A DNA stretch of 64,000 nucleotides from positions 124,001 to 188,000 of the forward strand of contig JAJEKV010000084.1 of assembly GCA_021234155.1 (NCBI GenBank), in the 5' to 3' direction. The notes beneath the pieces are model-generated. The model saw nothing but the letters and a program-made list of their open reading frames with translations. It had not been told where the DNA came from and searched no databases. The DNA comes from Isoetes taiwanensis. Its lineage: Eukaryota > Streptophyta > Lycopodiopsida > Isoetales > Isoetaceae. Below, piece after piece: positions 56,337-64,000 of the stretch. How positions within the stretch are numbered: the first letter of the stretch is position 1; each line of letters opens with the position of its first letter. The translations under genes and the position numbers were made by a program.

Positions 56337-57662
56337 AGTGACGTCCCCTACTCATATACGGTGCACTCACCGTATACAAACAGGAGTTCATCCCCCATAC
56401 CAGCTCCATGCTAATATAGGGCCCTCCACGTATCACTGCAACCTTGGAATGTTCAGGTGGGAAGAATGAAGGGGTCATTTACCCTGTCTCCCTCAGGGCC
56501 TACCTAGCTGCGGAAGCGCAATATACATGTCAGACACAGGGTTGGACTGACAAGCTTGGGCCTCCAGAGGTCAAGCAGACAGAGTGCAATAACAGTGGAG
56601 TTGGATGGCAAAGGAACATGGCAGTTGGGTAGTCTTGCAGAGTAGGTTGATAAGTCTTGGGACTGGACTGTAGCCCGCCGGATGCATAGCCAAAGGGGCT
56701 ATTCCTGTGTTGCATCTCCCCAGTTCCGATGGGGCAGGTAGGGATTTCTCCCACCAGAAGCTAGCATGCTGACTCAAGGCGACTAGAGGGCCACTGCCCT
56801 TACTCGACTGAACTCCATGGAAGGTGTACACCATCCCAAGAGTGTCGAACCCATGCAACAGCCCGCAAGCAGTGGCAGTGCATTAGATCTAGTGCGCGGA
56901 AGTCCCCGATAGGCCTTACTACCAGAGGGACAATTCATGAATAAGGACATGAGCTTCCTTATAAGCCAGTCTGGTCCCTCCACCCACAACCAGGTTTGGT
57001 TCTTGTACACAGGCCGAATATTAGTAGTGCACTAAAGGGACTAGCTAGGAGCATCAACCACTAGGCTTGTAGGTCTCTACCCCCCCCTTCCCAATACAAT
57101 GCGTCCACAGAGATCATCCATACATCCATATCATCAAAGAACTAAAGAATAATATCTAATCTACATCATAGAAGTTAGGTTCTTTAGTTACGGCTCGCTA
57201 TCTAGAGTTCTATGTGGCTGCTATGGGCGATTCAATAGGCTAAACATGCTAACTCTATGCCCGCAGGCAGATTAGGCTATTGAATTGACGAAATACCTGA
57301 TCCGTGGCTTGCTCCTCCTGCTCGGAATGTGTCCATGTCGCTGTCTTGCTTGGAGATGCGGTCGGAAAGGAAATTTGACGAGCTAGGGTGCTCAGACAGA
57401 TCTTGGAAGTCGGGATTGACTCTTGAAGCACGCGAAACGGAGCTCGGAAGGACTGTGGACGAAAAAGGGAAAGTTAGGGTTTGGTTGCCTTACATAGGCT
57501 ATCAGTTAGGGTTAGGGTTTCCATGACCCTTGGTATGCCCACTTAATGGTTAGTGGTCTAAAGTGCGCACACTTGCTTGGCTACTCGATTGGAATGGCGT
57601 GTGCGCATGACGGTGCAGTACGGTATATATCTTGAGACCGTATATCGTACTGGAACGTCACA
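56337..57662 (-). repeat. 5' LTR of element B
   Basis: 1326 bp, minus strand TGTGACGTTCCAG... to ...GGGGACGTCACT. It contains a short TTAGGG-like run (57506-57523) and the empty target site of the TIR transposon seen in the 3' LTR. Confidence 0.9.
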
Positions 57663-57736
57663 AAAACCGTATGTTTTGTACTCTCAATATGGAGAAGCAA
57701 AACTGATAATTGTTTATCGTATTCCACACATTATAA

Positions 57737-57830
57737 CACGTTTTGAGATTTTGGCATATGCACACTTGCACAAATGCATAGGGCATTTTGAGATTTTGGC
57801 ATATGCACACTTGCACAAATGCTTAGGGCA
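57737..57830 (+). repeat. Two-copy tandem repeat
   Basis: TTTTGAGATTTTGGCATATGCACACTTGCACAAATGC(A/T)TAGGGCA occurs twice in a row. The flanking 57831-59586 shows no gene or other feature I can support. Confidence 0.85.
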
Positions 57831-59586
57831 TGCCTTCCTCCTCCTACGCTATGAATGCAAATCTTCTTTTTGGATTGCCCCCTTAAAACTCATTATTTTT
57901 CGTACTCAATATAGAAAACCAAAATTGTTTATCATATTCTACACATTTTAACTCGATGCACATCGAGGTGCAGAACAACCAGTTTGATGTTACCCGATGT
58001 AAATAAAAAATGTTATCCAATGGATTTATAAACATCCAGCCTTAGAACTATATACAATTTTTGCTGGACATTTTAACCTAAAGCTAAATAACTATGTACA
58101 CAACATCCTTTTTTTTGAACCTTATCTAGGAAAATCATAAATTGAGGACTTAAGCTCGCAAATAGGCTAGATCACCTATAGCAGCCTTATCAGGCAATCA
58201 ATGCATGCATTGCCTTCCATCCTCTTGTTGCCCTCATTTCCTCCAAACCTCTCACTGCCACGCATAGATTCCATTGACATCCAGTTGATAACTATAGTGT
58301 TTCCATCATATGCAGTTTCAACAAGCATTACACAAGTGCACAAGTTCATAAGGGTCAATAAGTTCTATTCAGTTTTCTATTTTCCACGCTTGGCTCTAGA
58401 AAACAACTCTCAAAACCTTAAATGGTGCACAATTGGCAATGACAAGTTCTTTCCAATAGTTCATTTCATCTCCCACTAAAGGGAAACATAACACAATATA
58501 TCTACGTGACAAAGTCCCCATACATCATGGAATCGAAGGCCAACCTACCTTCAAACCGTTGATGGCTGTCATCCAAAATGCCAAATCAGATTAGGATGGC
58601 AAAGTAAGAACCCTATGTGTCTACAGCAGATCATGTACAATATACAACATATCGTTCCACACAACATATGCTTATGCTTGGCAGAGGAAGGATGTTACAA
58701 AGTAGTTGAGGCCATAACTGAATGAAAAGTAGCAGAATCTCACTGTTAGACATAAATTGCATTCACACCCACTTGAAAAATAATCAAGCTCTAGATAAAC
58801 ATTGACAAAACTGGCCATATCGCAAAAAGGGGGAAAACATGCTGACCATCTCGAGGAAGGCTATAATCAAAGGAAAAGTGGCATACGACGCAAAAAAAGA
58901 TTTGCACCATGGCAGTGCCGGTTAGTCGATTTGCACAGCAACCGTTCAGCAACACTGACGACCGCCAGTTTACAGGCAACAACAAGTTTGGAGCGGTTTT
59001 TGGTATATTCTAGGCATATTTCCACATATACTTAGAATATGCTGAAAATCCACGAGCGAGGGTTTGCCCCCCTAGGGACAACAAAAAAAAACCCCTCTCT
59101 CAGCCAACCATTGCCCAAATCATAAAGCTCATTTCGGAACCTTATGATTTATATACATGACAAGCATTAAGAATTCTTTATGCATTATTAGCTAATTAAA
59201 AGTGTGGTCTACGTAATAGATAGGTGTCATTCTGCCCTCGCGTCCAATCCTGTGCCGCCATATAGCACTTTTCGCCATACTTTCTTTTCCATGAAATTCA
59301 TCTACTAACATTCTTGTTTTTATACCTGATTTTTTTGCTTCAACTGATAGATTGGCAATATATGGGATAGAATAGACGCCTATCTGTCGTCCACGTAATA
59401 GAAAAGTCCATTTAGTGAACTTTCCTGATATGTCAACCTGCCTCCGCGCTATTAATGGACTTCTCTATATACGGAATTTTATTGCTAGTTTTGGGAGATA
59501 CTTTCTTTGCACAGAAAATAGTAGTTTTATTATCTGCTACTATGCCATTCTGCTACTAGACCACCTAATGGAACGTCTTTTCTAAA

Positions 59587-59946
59587 ATGACAGTTGGTTT
59601 TCTCCTTGCCGTAGCCAGATCTTTGGGCCTGCTAGCTTGCTTTGCAGTTCACGACCACGACTTTGGAGAATGGATTCGGAATTCCGAGACTGCTAGCAAC
59701 ATTTTGATTACTATCTTGGTGGAGGAAGGTCCTTCGGGATCTAAGAAATGGAACCAGTGGTGTGATAATATGCTAGATTTTTCTTTAGAAAGTTCGTCTT
59801 GCAGCTTGCTGGTAGTAACGACACTCTACTCATTTTGCAGCTTGCTGGTAGTAATGACAATCTACACTTTTGTGGTGTGGAATGATTGCATTTTTTATTT
59901 GTCTCCTAGAAGAATGCACTTTGGTAGCCGTTGTAGAAACTACTAA
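59587..59946 (+). CDS. Hypothetical ORF with internal repeat
   Basis: A 119-codon frame with a hydrophobic start (FLLAVARSLGLLACFAV) and a duplicated 36-bp unit GCAGCTTGCTGGTAGTAA(C/T)GACA(C/A)TCTAC. No domain is recognised and it may be chance coding. It precedes a cluster of inverted-repeat elements. Confidence 0.2.
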   Translation: MTVGFLLAVARSLGLLACFAVHDHDFGEWIRNSETASNILITILVEEGPSGSKKWNQWCDNMLDFSLESSSCSLLVVTTLYSFCSLLVVMTIYTFVVWNDCIFYLSPRRMHFGSRCRNY

Positions 59947-60069
59947 AAGTTAGCAGTGTAAGTTTTGCAGATAGTCATTGTTGAAATGTGTTTCGGGCAA
60001 CCATAGCCGAAACAGAATCTAGCTTTTCACCTGAGCAACAAATGGCTACTGAAGTATGTGAAATTATGG

Positions 60070-60236
60070 GGTAGATAACGCCCTGGGCTGAGGGCGTTAC
60101 CATGGGGTAGATAACATGCAGGGCGAGGCGTTACCATAAAAATGGCCAAATGGCATGGCCAAAATGGCGCCCGTCGCGTATTTTGGCCATGCCGAGATTT
60201 TTTTTTTATGGTAAGGCCCGAGGGCCAGGGCGTTAT
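60070..60236. mobile_element. Small inverted-repeat (MITE-like) element
   Basis: The left end GATAACGCCCTGGGC...GGGCGTTACCAT pairs with the right end ATGGTAAGGCCCGAGGGCCAGGGCGTTATC (60208-60236). The central part TTTTGGCCATGCC...GGCATGGCCAAAA is also palindromic. It is non-coding. Confidence 0.6.
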
Positions 60237-60238
60237 CT

Positions 60239-60766
60239 CCCTTAACGCTCTGGTCCGAGGGTTTGCACCTTGGGCCGGAAGCAAGGGCGCCAGATCGATC
60301 GAGGAAGCAGGGGCCGGGCAGACCGATCGGGGAAGCTGTGGGCCTAATCGGGGCACCGGATCGCGGCAAGAGGCCGATCTTGGAAGCAGGGTCGTTGTGG
60401 TTTTAAGCAGGGATCGATCTAGGAAGCAGGGGCCGGGCGTAAAGACCGATCGCAGAGCAAAAGCAGTTCGAAGCAGAAGTATACCGGAAGCGTGGGCTTT
60501 GCCAGGCGCATACAGAATGGAGTTTTTTAGTAGCTTGTTTGCAAGGGAAGCCCCAGCCTTATTCCGCGAAAAGTCGGCAAATGGCCCCGCTCGTAAAAAT
60601 CCTAGGGTGTTATGGCGGTCGCGCAGAAGGGCGGAAAACCCTAGGGTTTATGGACCGGTTTCCATAAATTTTCAAGAACACGCGTGTTACTAGCTGATAA
60701 CAGTTGCCAAATGAACGGTCCAGATTAGATCCGATCGTGTAAACCCGAGGACCAGTGCGTTAAGGG
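60239..60766. mobile_element. Non-autonomous TIR element, GC-rich
   Basis: The left end TTAACGCTCTGGTCCGAGGGTTTGCAC (60242-60268) and the reverse complement of the right end, TTAACGCACTGGTCCTCGGGTTTACAC (60763-60737), form imperfect TIRs. The interior repeats GATC(T/G)AGGAAGCAGGGGCCGGGC. The ends resemble those of the neighbouring 60070-60236 element. Confidence 0.55.
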
Positions 60767-60864
60767 GATGTAATACACGTTTGGTTGAAATTATTGGTAT
60801 ATCTAGAAAATTCTTTTCTGCCATCTGCAAAACGACGGTCTCTTTCTGTGCCCTTCTCTTCCGA

Positions 60865-62475
60865 TGTGACGCTCCCAGAATATATACGACCCTCGGACGT
60901 ATACATACGGGGACTTTCCCATCCCATGGCAATCATCTCACCATGAGCAGGGCCCTCCGTCTATTTCGGGCCATCTATGAAATGAGGCCCGAAAGAAGGA
61001 CACGAAGGGGTCATTCGGCCCACGCCTTCAATGGGACTCCTACGTCGCGGAAGCATGAATACAAGGGTTAGCACACAGCATGAATATACATAAATAACCA
61101 CCACGAAGGGTGGCGAATCCATCTAATATAGCTACGGCATAGAATATGCATCTAATCCTAAGAAAACACCCAGAACCCAGGTTCTACCCCGGCTCAGACT
61201 CCCGTGAGGATCGACTGACGGCTGGGCCTCAAGAGATCAGCAGACCGAGTCTTGGCATGGCGTTGGCTGGCATAGAACATTGGCTAGGGTTGTCCACTCC
61301 ATCCGCCCCTCCTATGCACACTTTGCAGATGGGTCAATTCATGCTATGGCTTCCGCTATAGCCTTCCTCCTGGGCGCAAACTCGGGGCATCACCCTCACG
61401 AGCCTACTCGAGGTTCATGGCCTTTGGTCCGAGATGAGGCGAGGTCGGGGGCGTCCCTTCCGTAATCACAGTGGTTCCATGGGTGAGCTAGAGAATACGT
61501 GCCACATCAGCGACCCAGCATCCGTTCCTGACTTACTCACCCTAAATCTACTCAAAGTGCGGGGGTGCTCCATCTGGATCACACCTCTACACCCGGGGAG
61601 TGTCGACCCATACCCGGCCCTCTCGTGGACCGGCTATCGGGGCCTAGCCCACCATAGGAGTCTCGGGGGAGCCTTGTATGCTCGTGCAAGACCCCACCCC
61701 TCATGTCACCACTGTGTGTTCCTTTGTCCGGTGCTAAGCCATACCATAGCATCTAGGACCCGTGGGTTCTTGTGCACATGCCGTGATTTAATAGGACTCT
61801 ACATGGCTTTCTAGGAGCATACTACAATACACGGCTCGAGGTCTCTACCCCCGTAATCCCCTCGTTTGGTCGATTAACAAAGAATTAACAATCCATCCTT
61901 TCAGGTAGAAACCAGAATTGAATATAAAGAGAACTTGCTTGTACAATCAAGGGTTAGTTTCTATGATTGAATCACAAAGAGAACAGAGAAACGGACACAA
62001 CCAAAGCGTTATCTAGAATCCACATAACCACCTACCCCACTTCTGGCCGGACTCGTTTCCATGGGGCCTCCATCTCCCAGGGAGTTGAGAATTCAGTTGT
62101 TACTTCACAGGGGACGGTCGTTATGGTGATTCTCTGCAGTGTATGATGGCTCGCAGCTCCCCGCCTTCCTTGGTCGATCTTCCGTGAGTCAATCCCGGGG
62201 ATAGGGGTCAAGTTGGCATCCAAACTTGGCAATCCCCATGCTGCCCAATCGATTGGGGCGGTGGCCTTCCCAAATGGTAATTAGCCTAATTTCCTAGGTT
62301 ATAGGTTATTATTATTAATGTGTTAAATTAGCATAGCTAATTTAATCCTTTTAAGGTAACCCCTAGGTTGCAATTAAGTTCCCATACCCCATGGTAGCGT
62401 GGTGGACGTGCTTGTATTTGTATGTGTCCCGTACAAATACATGGCGTGAACCGTATAACTACATGGAACGTCACA
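60865..62475 (-). repeat. 3' LTR of element C
   Basis: 1611 bp, minus strand TGTGACGTTCCATGTAG... to ...GGGAGCGTCACA. It shares blocks with the LTRs of A and B (ACCACGA(A/G)GGGTGG, TCCATCCGCCCCTCCT(A/G)TGCA). A polypurine tract AAGGAGGAGGGGAGAA (62491-62476) abuts it. Confidence 0.85.
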
Positions 62476-62491
62476 TTCTCCCCTCCTCCTT

Positions 62492-63004
62492 AAAAATAAT
62501 GTTGTCCTCGGCATTGGGGTTAGTTAATTCAAGACATATCGTGAAGCAATCAATTAGAAAATGAAGTTAAGAATATAACATTAATACGTTGAGATTATAG
62601 TAGTTCGGATAGTAATACATTGAAGTTAAAATATCAAAGTACAAGCACCAGGGTGCCCGATACGAACTTATCATCAAAGGAGTTTAGGACCGAAGTCCGA
62701 TTTAAAACATTCGACAACGTAATTCATACATGTAGACAAAACCAATACGGGGAAAAGTTGGGTCATCAAAGAACCCTCTATACAAGGCGGTGTGACTTGT
62801 TCATTGGCACTCGCACACAACCATATACCCGTAGGTTAATAATATGATTAAGTTGTGGTTGAAGGGACCACCCCCTACAAATAAAAGAAAAAATATCTAG
62901 AAGGGAATCTATCATGTGTACGGCTTGCAATTCATTGTGGCATAAGGAATGGTTGAGTTCCCCGTGATAGCCTAATGAACGCATCCTATTTACTAGATGC
63001 CTTT
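62492..63004 (-). other. 3' untranslated region of element C
   Basis: AT-rich, no convincing ORF; equivalent in position to 46514-47328 of element B. Confidence 0.6.
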
Positions 63005-64000
63005 CTAGCAATTCGCGGTCATGTCAACATCAACAATACACCACGTCCTAGAGAACACGAAGGTGATCTCATCATCGGTTATTATTATCATATACGATGC
63101 ATCTACCCCTCTAGAACATGATTCTCGGTAAATCAAGCCTTCAAGCTTACCGCCGGGAGCGGGGTTGATAGCATCGTTGATGGTGCGGCCTTGAGATTCC
63201 CGCATGAAGTCCGGATAGTGCTTCTCAAGGTCTATCTTCATCACCCAGGTAGCATCCTCAACTGGTAAGTGCTTCCACTTGACCAAGTATTGTAACATTT
63301 GAGTCCTTCTGGTCTGTTTGTAAGCTCGATCAAGAAGAGCTTCAGGCACTATTTCCAGCTGCTCTTCAGTCATTTCTAGGAGAGTTGGGGTATCCAAAAC
63401 CTCCTCTGGGTCAGGGGTGTGTTGCTTCAGAAGACTCACGTGAAAGACCTTGTGGATCTTCAAGCGGGGTGGCAGGTCCAAGCGATATGCTTGTTCTCCG
63501 ACGCGTTCAGTAATCTTGAACGGCCCAGCCCATCTGGGTGCCAACTTCTTACAGTTACCAATTTTAAGCTTGGCTTGTTTTACTTTGATCTTAAGCCAAA
63601 CCGATTCGCCCACCTGGAAGATCCGTGGGGTTCGGTGCTTATCCGCTAGACTCTTCTGACGACTGCGTGCGGCCAATAAGTAGCCCCGAACTTCCTCCAC
63701 CAAGGCCTGCATTTCTAAAAGGAGTTGTTGAGAGACCTCCACTTTAGAAACAGGGTTATGCCACGTGTCTGGAGTAAGACATTGATAGCCATAATTTATC
63801 ATGAAGGGAGACATTTTAGAAGACTCCTGCTTTGTACTGTTATAGGCGAATTCTACCAAGTAAATATAATCCGCCCATTGTGACTGTTTACTCCATACAT
63901 AGCTTCGTAGCATATCTTCGATAATCCCGATTGACACGCTTACGTTTGACCATCTGTCTGAGGATGGTAGGCTGTACTCATGGCAAGCTTGGTCTGGATG
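63005..64000 (-). pseudogene. Integrase C-terminus and chromodomain, element C (partial)
   Basis: A frame of 310 codons (63937-63005) covers the end of the integrase core (FAYNSTKQESSKMSPFMINY), the C-terminal module (RWAGPFKI...YRLDLP, LKIHKVFHVSLLK) and a chromodomain (YLVKWKHLPVEDATWVMK, near 63285-63230). It then has a longer tail than in element B. Upstream, at about 63940, a frame break follows the STAYHPQTDGQT segment that is visible up to the window edge. The rest of the element lies beyond 64000, so whether it has an H3-like ORF cannot be seen. Confidence 0.85.

Larger units (their letters stand above)
42054..57662 (-). mobile_element. Element B: chromovirus encoding a histone H3-like protein
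   Basis: LTR retrotransposon on the - strand. 5' LTR 57662-56337, 3' LTR 46500-42054 (containing a later transposon), target duplication AAAAC at 42049-42053 and 57663-57667. Order in transcription direction: LTR, primer site, hairpin pair, TATA, H3-like ORF, hairpin pair, TATA, 513-residue ORF, gag, protease, reverse transcriptase, RNase H, integrase with chromodomain, polypurine tract, LTR. Without the insert it is about 12.6 kb, large for a chromovirus because of about 4 kb of accessory sequence. Nonsense codons, frameshifts and an integrase deletion make this copy non-autonomous, but most long ORFs survive, so it is fairly young. Confidence 0.92.
60865..64000 (-). mobile_element. Element C: chromovirus 3' part, runs off the window
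   Basis: A third member of the same superfamily. The 3' LTR is 62475-60865, with internal sequence and integrase C-terminus beyond it. The LTR ends TGTGACG...CGTCACA are as in elements A and B, but the LTR body is diverged. Confidence 0.85.

Noticed and set aside
57506-57523. TTAGGGTTAGGGTTT telomere-like run
   Set aside because: Two and a half units inside an LTR; not a telomere or interstitial telomeric array.
60027-60693. GC-rich ORFs on both strands (109 and 183 codons)
   Set aside because: They lie within inverted-repeat elements and follow internal GATC..GGAAGCAGGGGCC subrepeats; no domain.

Overview
This is nuclear DNA from a land plant. The evidence is Ty3/gypsy chromoviruses with initiator-Met-type primer sites, plant-type GT-AG introns, a pentatricopeptide-repeat fragment and an OSB/SSB-like exon. 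Three clean exons of a Tctex-type dynein light chain (37.1-37.75 kb) point to a lineage with flagellated sperm (bryophyte, lycophyte, fern, cycad or Ginkgo) rather than a flowering plant. The window is mostly nested mobile DNA with few intact host genes.

Layout. 1-2.4 kb: an acidic ORF and a decayed FCP1/NIF-type phosphatase-like gene. 2.4-12.2 kb: element A, a degenerate chromovirus on the + strand (LTR pair, 5-bp target duplication CATTC). 12.2-31.2 kb: tandem repeats, an OSB/SSB-like exon, four LINE fragments of two families, a Helitron-type 3' end, a LINE lying inside a (GA)n array, a PPR fragment, and an intact single-exon gene for a 379-residue membrane protein. 31.2-38.6 kb: a short non-autonomous LTR element, the dynein light chain exons and a tRNA gene. 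38.6-42.04 kb: a Crypton-like tyrosine recombinase gene flanked by related repeats. 42.05-57.66 kb: element B, a chromovirus on the - strand with target duplication AAAAC; its 3' LTR holds a 2.97-kb TIR transposon. 57.7-64 kb: small repeats, inverted-repeat elements and the 3' end of a third chromovirus (element C).

The main discovery candidate is element B. Besides gag-pol with a chromodomain integrase, it carries two accessory ORFs between its 5' LTR and gag. One is a histone H3-like protein: it starts with the first eight residues of the H3 tail (ARTKQTAR after Met), runs through a long charged and proline-rich linker, and ends in an ungapped H3 histone fold. The other is a 513-residue protein I do not recognise. 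Each accessory ORF is preceded by two copies of a ~67-bp imperfect hairpin and a TATAAATA box 103-114 bp before its start codon. Element A keeps the same hairpin pair, TATA box and a damaged H3-tail ORF, so this module belongs to the element family. A retrotransposon that supplies its own H3-like protein and also has a chromodomain integrase is, to my knowledge, undescribed. The copy seen here is decayed: stops and a frameshift in the H3-like ORF, and an integrase core deletion.

The second candidate is the TIR transposon nested in the 3' LTR of element B (43.05-46.02 kb). It carries a SWIM zinc-finger ORF and, head to head with it, an intron-containing gene resembling beta-class N4/N6 DNA methyltransferases.
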